From: Stomorhina lunata
Taxonomy: Eukaryota > Arthropoda > Insecta > Diptera > Rhiniidae
Reading direction: 5' to 3'
Assembly: GCA_933228675.1 (NCBI GenBank)
Contig: OW121741.1
Location: 53,983,186-54,047,185, forward strand
Length of the DNA: 64,000 nucleotides
In this document: positions 1-11,752 of the stretch, one piece after another
How positions within the stretch are numbered: position 1 is the stretch's first letter
Layout: every line of letters starts with the position of its first letter
The notes under the pieces: model-generated
The model's database searches: none
Told to the model about the DNA's origin: nothing
What the model saw: only the letters and a program-made list of their open reading frames with translations
Position numbers and translations under genes: made by a program

Positions 1-2151
1 GCAGCCGTGTGGACACAATACCGAGATGATTTGCATATCTTACAAAATTTTAAACTTCCCCGATACATGCCAAATAGTAATTCATCGTTGGAGCTACATG
101 GGTTCTCAGACGCCTCCATACAAGCCTACGCTGCATTTATTTATGCAAGATTTATTGACTCTTCGGGAACAACTAACGTAACGCTTCTCGCATCTAAAAC
201 ACGAGTTGCCCCTATAAAGCAGAAATCGTTGCCCCGCCTGGAGCTATGTGGAGCTTTGTTATTATCGCGTCTACTAAAACGTATTCAAGAAGCTTTACCA
301 CATGATTCCATTAAGGTTCGTGCTTGGTGCGACTCAACAATTGTGTTGTCGTGGCTCTCTCAACCACCCTTGAAATTAAAAACGTTTGAAGCAAATCGAA
401 CTTCGGAAATTCTGGAAACTGTGCCTCGCAGATTCTGGGAACATGTCTCCTCAAAGGAAAATCCTGCTGATTGTGCTTCTCGAGGAATGTCAGCTTCAAA
501 CCTACTTAGCTATGACCTGTGGTGGAATGGGCCTGACTGGCTAAGCGATAATTTGAAATATACTTCTATGTTAAATCGTTCTAACAATTTTGATATAATT
601 ACAGATCCTGAAGCAGTAGTCGCACTAAGAACAAATTTCAGCACAATGGTCACGATCGTTGAAGACTACGACCCCATTGACTGGATTTTGAATCGCACAT
701 CAAAATGGACAAAACTGGTTCGAATCTTGGCCTACATGTTCAAATTCGTTAATGGATCGAGGCATCAAACTAGCCACGTGTCCTGTCCCACGTTTGAGGA
801 ACTTGAAAAAGCTAAACTAGTTTTGTTGAAATACGCTCAAAACACATTTAATGAAGACAGAGTCCGCTTACAGAAAAGCTGCTTTATTAGTTCGAGATCT
901 CAATTGCTGAAACTGCATCCACTTTTAGACAGCCATGGCCTATTACGTGTTGGTGGTCGTCTACGAAATTCGGAACTAGATGTTGCTGCAAAAAACCCAA
1001 TAATTCTACCGAAGTCTAGCAGAATAACACATCTCATTCTAGAAGATTTGCATCAGCGGAATTTGCACCCCGGGGTCTCAGCACTCTTTGTCATCGCACG
1101 CCAAACGTATTGGATACTTGGCGCTCGAAATCTCATCCGAAAATTAACACATACTTGTTTCAAATGTTTCCGCCAACGTCACCTTACATCCCAGCAGTTA
1201 ATGGCCGATTTACCTAGTGTACGGGTTCGACAAGCCTTTCCATTCGAAAATGCAGGCTGTGATTACGCTGGCCCTTTTATGTTAAAGCAGTTTCCTGGAC
1301 GGAATGCTCGACGATCCAAGGGATACATTTGCCTGTTTGTCTGTCTAGTTACCTCAGCTATCCATCTAGAACTTGCAACTGATTTGAGCACAGAATGTTT
1401 TATTGCTGCTTTACGAAGATTTATAGCCCGAAGAGGAAAATGCCGGCAGATCTACAGTGACAACGGAAGAAACTTTCTTGGCGCTTCTCGTGAACTAAAC
1501 GAAATGCACCAAGTTATTATGTCACAAACCCACAACGAAATTGTATCCGCATCTTTGGCTGAAGACGGTATACAATGGAAGTTCATCCCACCCCTATCGC
1601 CACACTGGGGAGGAATTTGGGAGTCTGCAGTACGATCGGTAAAGCTTCATCTAAAACGAGTCATCATGAACACAGTATTGACGTTCGAGCAGATGCACAC
1701 ATTGCTCACTCAAATTGAAGCTGTTGTAAACTCAAGGCCTCTTGGTATTGCCCCAGATTCTGAAGACGGTTATTTGTCCCCAGCGCACTTTCTTATTGGT
1801 CGTCCCTACACTACGGTATCGGAAGGTGACTTGGCCTCCATACTTCCCAATAAGCTTAGTTATTGGCAACATGTTCAAAATATGTTTCAAGGTTTCTGGC
1901 ATAGATGGCATAAAGAATACCTCACATCTTTACAACATCGTTCAAAGTGGCATCATCCTCAACCCAATCTGATACCAGGTAATATTGTCGTTGTAAAAGA
2001 TAAGAATCTTCCTCCTGCTAAGTGGCTCATGGCAAAAGTGATCGAGACGTACCAAGGCAATGATGGAAAAGTTCGTGTCATCAAGCTCAAGACTCATCAC
2101 GGTGAGATGACCCGACCAATCACTGGAGTAGTGCAACTACCTACGTTCTGA
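1..2151 (+). CDS. BEL/Pao Pol polyprotein, C-terminal part (RNase H, integrase, DUF5641), partial
   Basis: The frame is open from base 1, so the true start lies to the left. In order, it shows an RNase H-like domain (ELHGFSDAS near residue 35; CDSTIVLSWL near 110; SSKENPADCASRG near 150), the integrase H2C2 zinc-binding region (residues about 355-400, ending HTCFKCFRQRH), the integrase core (AGCDYAGPF near 418; IYSDNGRNFLG near 485; PPLSPHWGGIWE near 530) and a C-terminal DUF5641-type domain (residues about 610-710). RNase H removes RNA during reverse transcription and integrase joins cDNA to the genome. No stop or frameshift interrupts the visible part, so the copy looks young. Confidence 0.93.
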   Translation, partial: AAVWTQYRDDLHILQNFKLPRYMPNSNSSLELHGFSDASIQAYAAFIYARFIDSSGTTNVTLLASKTRVAPIKQKSLPRLELCGALLLSRLLKRIQEALPHDSIKVRAWCDSTIVLSWLSQPPLKLKTFEANRTSEILETVPRRFWEHVSSKENPADCASRGMSASNLLSYDLWWNGPDWLSDNLKYTSMLNRSNNFDIITDPEAVVALRTNFSTMVTIVEDYDPIDWILNRTSKWTKLVRILAYMFKFVNGSRHQTSHVSCPTFEELEKAKLVLLKYAQNTFNEDRVRLQKSCFISSRSQLLKLHPLLDSHGLLRVGGRLRNSELDVAAKNPIILPKSSRITHLILEDLHQRNLHPGVSALFVIARQTYWILGARNLIRKLTHTCFKCFRQRHLTSQQLMADLPSVRVRQAFPFENAGCDYAGPFMLKQFPGRNARRSKGYICLFVCLVTSAIHLELATDLSTECFIAALRRFIARRGKCRQIYSDNGRNFLGASRELNEMHQVIMSQTHNEIVSASLAEDGIQWKFIPPLSPHWGGIWESAVRSVKLHLKRVIMNTVLTFEQMHTLLTQIEAVVNSRPLGIAPDSEDGYLSPAHFLIGRPYTTVSEGDLASILPNKLSYWQHVQNMFQGFWHRWHKEYLTSLQHRSKWHHPQPNLIPGNIVVVKDKNLPPAKWLMAKVIETYQGNDGKVRVIKLKTHHGEMTRPITGVVQLPTF

Positions 2152-2156
2152 AACCA

Positions 2157-2590
2157 TGTTTCAGGGTGGCGCGGGATTTCATGAACAGATTCTTCTTTGA
2201 TCTTTTGTTATTGTAAATCTATTCTTAATATTTCTGATTGTTACATATCTACATTACATTGTAACTTACGTTTTACACACATTTTATTGCTCATTCATGT
2301 CTAGTAATGATGTATGTTCGCTCAGAGACAATTATCACTCTCTCTCTCTCTCTCTCTTTACTTATATATATTTAGAATTCGCCGTAATATATTCGAAGTA
2401 GAGTAGATATTATGAATGGTTTAATTCTTTCGAACTTGCGGTAAAATCCAAGAAGTGTAAAACGTAAGTCTCATTCGTAATCAAACACTGTAAGAAAAAG
2501 TTAACTTTGATCCGTGATCAAAGTAATATAAAAAATAAAGTATTCCTTATGTTGAAATAAATTCAAAAATCTATTATTTATTCCTCAACA
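2157..2590 (+). repeat. 3' LTR of the BEL/Pao element
   Basis: The LTR begins TGTTTCAGGG five bases after the pol stop and ends TCCTCAACA, so it has TG...CA ends and is 434 bp long. It contains a (CT)n run near 2340 and an AATAAA-type signal near 2535. The partner 5' LTR is outside the window. Confidence 0.85.
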
Positions 2591-2910
2591 GAATTAAATA
2601 CGTATTTGGTACTTTTGCGCTTAATACCCCATTTAAAAAAAAGGTAAAAAAGGGAAAATTTTCAATTGTAGGTTTTTTGGTTTTTAGCTGTGGATATCTT
2701 TTAGGCTAATGAAGCCAGAAGTATGATTTATTGACTGGTCGATTGTCATTGAAAAAATAAAATACATTTTTGGTACTTTTTTAATTTTGGGGGTAACAAT
2801 ATATCTTCTAAAAAAAAAGTTATAGAAACAAAAACTAAATTAGCCTGAGATCAGCAGAAAAAATTAAGGGACACGTGTTCGGTACTTTTTTGAAATTCGA
2901 CCTTTTAAAA
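2591..2910 (+). repeat. Helitron internal fragment (left tandem copy)
   Basis: These bases match 5088-5406 and 7564-7866 of the Helitron copies. They carry the typical tttggtacttttg and ggacacgtgttcggtac motifs. The fragment stops at ttcgacctttta and joins the unit segment that begins aattctttgaaaaattccc. It has no gene. Confidence 0.85.
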
Positions 2911-5406
2911 TTCTTTGAAAAATTCCCTGAAAAATTCAGGGAAGTTTTTTAAGATAAATTTGAATAAAAATTTAAACCACTTATAACTTTCCTCTTATTG
3001 AAATAACTATCTGCAATTTGTATTTATGACAGTGAATGATTTCTAAAGTAATTTTACTAGCAATTTTGATAGAATTTTGCTTGTAAAAATGTTGAGTATT
3101 TTCATTAAAATAAAAAAGTGTTCTACGGCGGGTCCGGGCGGGTTTCCATTTTTCCCTTTAAAAGTTATACACTACTAAACTTTAAATTTTATGAGTATAT
3201 GGTGATTTTAAATTTATTACATAAGACCTTAACTACAAATTATACAGGGTGCGCAAATACCATTTGTTAAAACCAACAGTCCACCCAACATAACAAAAAA
3301 AAAACCGCAGCCCATTAGCATTAATAGTTTTAAAGAAATCGTAATTAATATGAGATCAAAAATTAAAATTTTTCCTTCATTTCTAAATTAACTAAAATTC
3401 CTTGTCTTTAGCAGCATGCCTCGCCCACTACTGCGAATATTTTGACCAAATTTTTTGGCCACCTTCGTCAATGGTATGATATTTGTTCGAACTAGGCGAC
3501 TGAAAGTTCCCTTAAAGCGTTTGTTTCATCTATATATATAAAGCTCTAACGTGACTGACTGACTCAGTCAGTCAGTCTAAAGGTAGAGAGCTGAAATTTT
3601 GACAGCGGGTACCTTTTTCGAAGTATAGATCCACTAAGAAGGGATTTTTGGAAATTCGGCCTCTAAGGGGTAAAAAAGGGAAAAGTTAGTAATGCTGTAT
3701 CTCCAGAAGTAAACGTCATAGGCCCAAAATTGAAATTGCGTTGGGATCAGCTACAAAAATAAGTTGACAAGTATTTGGTACTTTTTAGGAGATGAGACAA
3801 ATAGGAGGTAAAAAGGGTAAAAATAAAATGTTGGTACTTTTTTTAACCCATGTGTATCTTTTGAACAAATCAACAGAGTAACAAAATTCAAAACGGAGCC
3901 GGTAAACAAAACAAATATCAGACACGTGTTTGGTACTTTTTTATTCAGGGTTCAAAAAGGGGGAAAAGTGGGGAAAAATTTTTGGGTAGGTCCATTTTTC
4001 TTTTTCTTTGTATTTCACTTGAACCAATACAGCTGGAAATACAATTTATAGGGAGGTCGATTGCCAAGCACAAAATATCAAATACGTGTATGGTACTTTT
4101 TTCAATTAAAAGGGTAAAAAAGGGCAAAATCGGTAACATTATATCTTCTTAACCAAAAGCGATAGAAGCGAAGATTAAATTGGTTTGAGATTAGCACTAA
4201 ACATTAAGAGACACGTCTTCGGTACTTTTTTAAAAATCGGCCGCCTAGCGGGCAAAACAGGGTAGAAAAGGGAGAAATTAGTAACATCATATCTATGAAA
4301 CCAACATAGACAGAAACAAAGTTGAAATTGGATTTGAATCGGCTAGAAAAATAAGGGTACACGTATTTGGTACTTTTTTGCAAATGGCACTAATAAGAGT
4401 AAAAAAGTGTAAAAACTATATTTTGGTACTTTATTTAACCCATATGTATCTTTTGAACTAATAAACATAGAAACATAATTTTTATCGCAACCGATAGATA
4501 TTAAAAAATAATTAAACACGTTTTGGTACTTTTGCGATTAAAGGGGTACAAAAGGGTAAAAAAGGTAAAATATTCAAGGGTAGGTTTTTTGGTTTTTAGC
4601 CATGGATATCTTTTAGGATAATGAAGCCAGAAGCCAGAACATATTGACTGGTCGATGGACATTGAAAAAAAAATAAACTACGAGTTTGGTACTTTTTTTT
4701 TTAATTTTGGGGGTAAAAATCTGTAAAGTATATCTTCTAAACCAAAAGTGATAAAAACAAACACTAAATTGGTCCGAGATCGGCACTTAAAACCAAGGGA
4801 CACGTATTCGGTACTATTTTGAAATTCAACTTCTTAGATGGTAGAAAAGGGAGAAATTAGTAACATCATATCTCCGAAACCAACAGACAGAAACAAAGTT
4901 GAAATTGGATTTGAATCGGCTAGGAAAATAAGAAGACACGTGTTTGGTACTTTTTTTGAAAATGGCACTAACAAGGATAAAAAAGGGTAAAAACTATATT
5001 TTGGTACTTTTTTAACCCATATGTATATTTTAAAGTAATAAACATAGGAACATATTTTATATCGCAACCGATAGATATAAAAAAAGAATTAAATACGTAT
5101 TTGGTACTTTTGCGCTTAATACCCCATTTAAAAAAAAGGTAAAAAAGGGAAAATTTTCAATTGTAGGTTTTTTGGTTTTTAGCTGTGGATATCTTTTAGG
5201 CTAATGAAGCCAGAAGTATGATTTATTGACTGGTCGATTGTCATTGAAAAAATAAAGTACATTTTTGGTACTTTTTTTAATTTTGGGGGTAACAATATAT
5301 CTTCTAAACCAAAAGTTATAGAAACAAAAACTAAATTAGCCTGAGATCGGCAGAAAAAATTAAGGGACACGTGTTCGGTACTTTTTTGAAATTCGACCTT
5401 TTAAAA
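2911..5406 (+). repeat. 2.496 kb tandem duplication (unit segment plus truncated Helitron)
   Basis: Bases 2911-5406 repeat almost exactly from 5407 onward: the motif ttctttgaaaaattccctg occurs at 2911 and again 2496 bases later. The copy contains a short unit segment (2911-3528) followed by a Helitron 5' end at 3529 (A then TCTATATATATAAAG). The Helitron body lacks its 3' end, because it switches back to the unit segment at ttcgacctttta. The open frames inside are low-complexity repeat translations, not genes. Confidence 0.85.
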
Positions 5407-6022
5407 TTCTTTGAAAAATTCCCTGAAAAATTCAGGGAAGTTTTTTAAGATAAATTTGAATAAAAATTTAAACCACTAATAACTTTCCTCTTATTGAAAT
5501 AACTATCTGCAATTTGTATTTATGACAGTGAATGATTTCTAAAGTAATTTTACTAGCAATTTTGATAGAATTTGCTTGTAAAAATGTTGAGTATTTTCAT
5601 TAAAATAAAAAAGTGTTCTACGGCGGGTCCGGGCGGGTTTCCATTTTCCTTTTAAAAGTTATACACTACTAAACTTTAAATTTTATGAGTATATGGTGAT
5701 TTTAAATTTATTACATGAGACCTTAACTACAAATTATACAGGGTGCGCAAATACCATTTGTTAAAACCAACAGTCCACCCAACATAACAAAAAAAAAGCC
5801 GCAGCCCATTAGCATTAATAGTTTTAAAGAAATCGTAATTAATATGAGATCAAAAATTACAATTTTTCTTTCATTTCTAAATTAACTAAAATTCCTTGTC
5901 TTTAGCAGCATGCCTCGCCCACTACTGCGAATATTTTGACCAAATTTTTTGGCCACCTTCGTCAATGGTATGATATTTGTTCGAACTAGGCGACTGAAAG
6001 TTCCCTTAAAGCGTTTTTTTCA
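5407..6022 (+). repeat. Unit segment S (short form)
   Basis: This is a non-coding segment found before each Helitron. It starts with a 9-bp stem hairpin (TTCCCTGAA / TTCAGGGAA), continues through gggtccgggcggg, and ends cgactgaaagttcccttaaagcg. Compared with the long forms at 14904, 54109 and 63070 it lacks the TATA-like stretch after the GC boxes. It also lacks about 0.5 kb that includes the LTR/primer-site remnant. Confidence 0.8.
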
Positions 6023-8516
6023 TCTATATATATAAAACTCTAACGTGACTGACTGACTGACTCATCATCGCCCACCTTAAACGGCTAAAGGTAGAGAGCT
6101 GAAATTTTGACAGCGGTACCTTTTTCGAAGTATAGATCCACTAAGAAGGGATTTTTGGAAATTCGGCCTCTAAGGGGGTAAAAAAGGGAAATGTTAGTAA
6201 TGCTGTATCTCCAGAAGTAAACGTCATAGGCCCAAAATTGAAATTGCGTTGGGATCAGCTACAAAAATAAGTAGACAAGTATTTGGTACTTTTTAGGAGA
6301 TGAGACAAATAGGAGGTAAAAAGGGTAAAAATAAAATGTTTTGAACAAATCAACAGAGTAACAAAATTCAAAACGGAGCCGGTAAACAAAAAAAATATCA
6401 GACACGTGTTTGCTACTTTTTTATTCAGGGTTCAAATAGGGGTTAAAGCGGGGAAAAAATTTTTGGGTAGGTCCATTTTTCTTTTTCTTTGTATTTCACT
6501 TGAACCAATAAAGCTGGAAATAAAATTTATAGGGAGGTCGATTGCCAAGTACAAAATATCAAACACGTGTATGGTACTTTTTTCAATTAAAAGGGTAAAA
6601 AAGGGCAAAATCGGTAACATTATATCTTCTTAACCAAAAGCGATAGAAGCGAAGATTAAATTGGTTTGAGATTAGCACTAAACATTAAGAGACACGTCTT
6701 CGGTACTTTTTTAAAAATCGGCCGCCTAGCGGGCAAAACAGGGTAGAAAAGGGAGAAATTAGTAACATCATATCTATGAAACCAACATAGACAGAAACAA
6801 AGTTGAAATTGGATTTGAATCGGCTAGAAAAATAAGGGGACACGTATTTGGTACTTTTTTGCAAATGGCACTAATAAGAGTAAAAAAGTGTAAAAACTAT
6901 ATTTTGGTACTTTATTTAACCCATATGTATCTTTTGAACTAATAAACATAGAAACATAATTTTTATCGCAACCGATAGATATTAAAAAATAATTAAACAC
7001 GTTTTGGTACTTTTGCGATTAAAGGGGTACAAAAGGGTAAAAAAGGGAAAATATTCAAGGGTAGGTTTTTTGGTTTTTAGCCATGGATATCTTTTAGGAT
7101 AATGAAGCCAGAAGCCAGAACATATTGACTGGTCTATGGATATTGAAAAAAAAATAAACTACGAGTTTGGTACTTTTTTTTTAATTTTGGGGGTAAAAAT
7201 CTGTAAAGTATATCTTCTAAACCAAAAGTGATAGAAACAAAAACTAAATTGGTCTGAGATCGGCACTTAAAACCAAGGGACACGTATTCGGTACTATTTT
7301 GAAATTCAACTTCTTAGATGGTAGAAAAGGGAGAAATTAGTAACATCATATCTCCGAAACCAACAGACAGAAACAAAGTTGAAATTGGATTTGAATCGGC
7401 TAGGAAAATAAGAAGACACGTGTTTCGTACTTTTTTTGAAAATGGCACTAACAAGGATAAAAAAGGGTAAAAACTATATTTTGGTACTTTTTTAACCCAT
7501 ATGTATATTTTAAAGTAATAAACATAGGAACATATTTTATATCGCAACCGATAGATATAAAAAAAGAATTAAATACGTATTTGGTACTTTTGCGCTTAAT
7601 ACCCCATTTAAAAAAAGGGAAAATTTTCAATTGTAGGTTTTTTGGTTTTTAGCTGTGGATATCTTTTAGGCTAATGAAGCCAGAAGTATGATTTATTGCC
7701 TGATCGATTGACATTGAAAAAATAAAATACATTTTTGGTACTTTTTTTAATTTTGGGGGTAACAATATATCTTCTTAACCAAAAGTTATAGAAACAAAAA
7801 CTAAATTAACCTCAGATCAGCAGTAATTAAGGGACACGTGTTCGGTACTTTTTTGAAATTCGACCTTTTAAAGGGTAAAACAGGATAGAAAAGGGAGAAA
7901 TTAGTAACATCATATCTCAGAAACTAACACCGATGCAAACGAAGTTTTAATTGGATTTGAATCGGATAAAAAAATAAATGGACACGAATTTGGTACTATT
8001 TTAAAAATGGTAATAATAAGAAAAAAAGGGTAAAAACTATATTTTGGTACTATTTTTAACCCATATATATCTTTTAAACTAATAAATATAGAAACACAAT
8101 TTATATCGTAACTGATAGGCATTAAAAAACTATTAAACGCGTATTTGGTACTTTTGCGATTAATGGGGGACGAACGGGTAAAAAGATTGAAAATATTTAA
8201 GAGTAGGTTTTTTGCTTTTTAGCTAAGAATATCTTTTATGCTAATGAAGCCAGAAGCATAATTTATTGGCTGGTCAATTGACATTGAAAAAAGTAAAATA
8301 CGTGTTAGGTACTTTTTTAATTTAGGGCGAAAAAAATCGGTAAAAATATATCTTCTAAGCCAAAAGTGATATAAACAAAAACTAAATCGGTCTAAGATCG
8401 GCACTTTAAATTAAGAGACATGTATTCTGTACTGTTTTTTTTAATTCATAAATTTTTTTTTCTACGTTAATTGTTACTAGTGTATCCTGCGGTCGACACA
8501 ATCGACCGTCATCTAG
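6023..8516 (+). mobile_element. Non-autonomous Helitron, complete copy
   Basis: This is a 2494 bp element with Helitron hallmarks. The 5' end is TCTATATATATAAAAC preceded by A. The 3' end has a perfect hairpin CGGTCGA-CACAA-TCGACCG (8490-8508), then tcatCTAG, followed by T, so insertion was between A and T without target duplication. The body has about twenty 'ggtac(t)tttt' motifs, arranged in a higher-order repeat of about 576 bp. No Rep/helicase reading frame is present, so mobilisation would need an autonomous partner. Two more copies with both ends are at 20198 (interrupted) and 55162. Confidence 0.85.
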
Positions 8517-8725
8517 TTCATTGTGAATATAAATTCCCCGTGAAATTTCGTTGTTTTTAATTGTCTTATACATATTGTTGAACCTGTCAAAAATTATGGA
8601 ATAGACTTTGGAACAGAATTTTTATTCACAATAGGAGTCAGTATAAATATGTTTACGCAAAGTAAAATTTATTCCTGTAAAGTATAATTGTACTATTCAA
8701 CTATGTATTTTGAATTCAAAAATAT
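8517..8725. other. Unit flank between Helitron and solo LTR, no gene
   Basis: About 210 bp of AT-rich sequence shared with 28012-28220 and 57690-57897. I see no coding or RNA gene in it. Confidence 0.7.
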
Positions 8726-9329
8726 TGTTACGTTTTTCCTTTAAAAACGTGGAAGGAATTCTTTTTGCAAACAACCGTAATCAAATTAAAACACTTTATG
8801 TAGTTTTCCAAAGTTATATTTTTATTAACTTAAGAGTTAATCAGTTTAAACACACTTTCACAAAAACTGTAAACAAACTTCACAAAACTGCTTTACAAAT
8901 AATCTTAGTCACACTCTCTATATGCGTCTTAAAACTGTTCCCACAATACTCGCCCATCGGCCTTATATGGTGGAGAAGAGAGTTTCTAGCAATTTCTGCA
9001 GACGTAAACAAAGAGCTGCTGTCGTTGATTACACTAACAATGTGGCTTACGAAAGTTCATGTGTATTCCACTACATTCTCACATGATCAAGAACACTCTC
9101 ACACATACGTTGTACAAATAGATTATCTGAAGTTAACAGTAACAGAGAGAGAGAATGTAGATAAAAGAGAAACATGTTGTTATACTCTTTACTGTAAATA
9201 AGAGAAACATGTTGCTCTGCTTATAGGCACAAACAGAACATCGTCAACAGAAACATTCTAGAAAACTAGGGGAAGAATTAAAAGTAGTGAACTTTGCACA
9301 ATGGGCGGATAACTTAAAAATTCGTGACA
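8726..9329 (+). repeat. Solo LTR with ATAT target duplication (copy 1)
   Basis: The sequence begins TGTTACGTTTTTCC and ends TTCGTGACA. It is flanked on both sides by ATAT (8722-8725 and 9330-9333). TG...CA ends with a 4-bp ATAT duplication fit an LTR of the Gypsy/errantivirus type. No internal region accompanies it, so it is a solo LTR made by LTR-LTR recombination. The orientation is not certain. A 163-codon open frame at 8710 straddles the left edge and is judged spurious. Confidence 0.8.
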
Positions 9330-11132
9330 ATATTAATATGATTTTAGTTATATACTTAATTTTTGATTTGATAAATAGTAAAATCGGTAAGAAAAGTTTA
9401 ATTTAAGGAAAAAAAGTTCTTTGTAGAAAATATTCTTAAACTGATCTCAAAAACTATAAAAAACAGGAAAACGGAAAATAGGGCTTGTCAAGAACAATGG
9501 ATATAATAACTAAATTTAAAATTGTAAGAAACTTAACTTATTACAATCAGAGTTTTAAGTCAAAAATGACTCTTGTCTGGCTTTAGTCGAGTAGATAACA
9601 GTGTCGATATAGCAAGTTTTTGATACTGCTTGGGCTAAATGGAGAAATTGATCTCACTGATTTCTGTGTCACTCCGTACAACTGAGCGTCGAATTGGCCA
9701 AATTGGCAAAACTAAAATTAAAAATTGTGTAGCTCTCGGAGAGTTTACCGATTCAGGATATTCCATAATTAACGATTTTTGCATATTCAGAAGTGAATGA
9801 GAAAAACAAAGTGTTAGACTTATCAAAACAACTTGCGGTATTGATATTAAAACAGTGCTCTGTAAAGTGATGAACAGATAAACTTGTAAGCGTTGCTAAC
9901 GGAGTGACAAGATGATCAAAGTCTTATTGAACTTTTTAACAAAGATCCAAAGAGAATCACAGAACGAAGTACTTGGAATCTGTAGAAGCTTACACTATCC
10001 GATCCGAATGTAATAATGGAATTAAAACCATTTCGATTGCAATAATGTTATAGTATTTTCTAAACAATACATTTGACTTTGTTAAAAATAAACCTTATCA
10101 GTTTTGAATTTACATTTGATTCAGACCGATCATTTACTCCCTTTTCTTAATTATACTTTCTGGGTATAAGTATCAGTGTTCTTATCCAACTCTTTACTAT
10201 TGTGGCTCTTTAAAAATATTCCATCGTAAAATGGCTCTTATTGCCTCATGCATGCCCTCCCCTGCAACGTTATTTAATGTTTAACACAATATTTATCTCT
10301 TAATCACTCGAAGTAATAAATTTTATCCCAATAAATCAACCCAAAAAAAATCATCAAACTAAATTCTAAAAATAAAAAAAAAAACGGCAAAAACGGCAAC
10401 TTAAAATAATTAAAATTTAAGAGGTTTACATTTTAAGCACATTTTTTTGTCATAACTTTCAAAATATTAATTTTGTCTTTCACTCCCTCACCACAAATAA
10501 TAAAACCAATATCTTTGTCTACCACTATCTCCCCATAAATATTCTCTTTAATTTGCATCACCCTCTCACCTCAAATAATAAAACAAAAGAAAACATGTTT
10601 TGCATACAATTTCTTTTGTTTGATTTTTAATGTTGAATTTCCTATGCATGTGAGTTTTCTTTAATGTGTTAGTAAGATTTTTAAATACTGAACCGATTCT
10701 TAAAAACTGAACCGATTTTAATAAAATATAGATAATATATGGAGTCTGATCTATGGAAAAATACCTTTCGAATGGTATAAAATTTTCCAGAATAAGCGTA
10801 GAAGGGATAATAAATGGGTGCTTGTGTATTAATATTATAGATTAAATAAATAATAATATTATAGATTAAATTAATAAGTTTATAGTAAAACTCTGAAATA
10901 TATATCGTTTTACTAATTTTTTATAAAAAAATTTCATAAAAATTCAGGTATATTGTCAAAAATACGCTTACAATTTTAGCTCTGTAAAATATTTTTTAGC
11001 ATTACATATTTAGTTCTGTCTACTCTGACTTTACGGAAATATTATTTTTTTTTTTAATTAAATTGTATATTATAATTAATATCTACGAGTATTATAACAA
11101 TGTAAACGTAACATAATTATTTTTATTTTTAG
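9330..11132. other. Unit flank F, non-coding, ending in an intron acceptor
   Basis: 1.8 kb of AT-rich DNA with no convincing gene; it is also present at 58509-60299. The last bases read ttttatttttAG, a good 3' splice site directly before the PAP2-like coding remnant. At least the right end is therefore probably the intron of the captured gene. The middle unit (near 28860) lacks nearly all of this stretch. Confidence 0.6.
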
Positions 11133-11752
11133 GAAAAACGTCAAAAATATAAAGCTTTGGAAGTAATCCTTTTAAAAGATGTGCATCTTACTAAACTACT
11201 TGTTTCAAATGTTTTAAAATACCCATGGATAAGTACTTAAAAAACCATAGCAAAAGTTTGGAAATATCATGTAACGGCATAGCTTGGATATCTATATGGT
11301 TGGCGTTTATATATTTGTTTGGCAAACAGAATCTCTACGAACTGCAAATTAATATGCTCATTGGTATTATATTCCATATAATATGTATTGCTATATTAAA
11401 ATCTATTTGCAGACAAAGAAGGCCCACTCCTCCAAATGATATGTTAGTTCTGGGTCCTGATAAATATAGCTTACCATTTGGTCATGCATCTAGAGCAACA
11501 TTTATTACATTATTTTTTATTTTTTTAAGCCCTATATCCAAAATTTTTTGAATGCCTCTTATAGTATGGTGTTTATCGGTATGTCTATCACGATTATTGA
11601 TACAACGTCATTACATTCTAGATGTCACTGCTGGTATTTTAATTGGTTTCGTGGAAGCTTATTTAATGTATCTTCTTTGGATAAATGAAAATTCAGCACA
11701 ATATATTATGAACTTTATAATAAATGATGAATTACCGGTTGATGTTGAATGA
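11133..11752 (+). pseudogene. PAP2-superfamily phosphatase pseudogene, copy 1 (PLPP6-like)
   Basis: PAP2 enzymes dephosphorylate lipid phosphates at membranes; this fragment most resembles the polyisoprenoid-diphosphatase (PLPP6) branch. Three signature motifs are readable: KSICRQRRP (K-x6-RP) near 11400, PFGHASR near 11475 where the family has PSGH, and SRLLIQRHYILD (SR-x5-H-x3-D) near 11590. Hydrophobic stretches fit four or more membrane spans. Coding similarity starts directly after an AG acceptor at 11131-11132. It shifts frame near 11237, then meets an in-frame TGA at 11549-11551 where copy 2 has TGG, and ends with TGA at 11750. The copy is broken. The frameshift is shared with copy 3, so the gene was already dead before the unit was duplicated. 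Confidence 0.82.

Larger units (their letters stand above)
1..2590 (+). mobile_element. BEL/Pao retrotransposon, 3' portion
   Basis: This is the right end of a BEL/Pao LTR retrotransposon cut by the window edge. It comprises the end of pol (to 2151) and one LTR (2157-2590). It sits inside a Helitron repeat: the Helitron sequence resumes at 2591 with gaattaaatacg, which matches positions 5088 and 7564 of sister copies. The 5-base duplication is probably gaatt, but the left copy lies outside the window. Unlike the BEL element at 30323-38962, only 5 bases separate the pol stop from the LTR, so it has no third ORF. Confidence 0.93.

Noticed and set aside
3945..8404. Many 60-80 codon minus-strand open frames rich in F, L, I, S in the Helitrons
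   Set aside because: They repeat with the 'ggtac' repeat units and change length with each small indel; they are translations of AT-rich repeats.
8710..9201. 163-codon plus-strand open frame (and a shorter sister at 28205)
   Set aside because: It lies almost wholly within the solo LTR 8726-9329, is shifted and shortened in the sister copies, and has no domain features.
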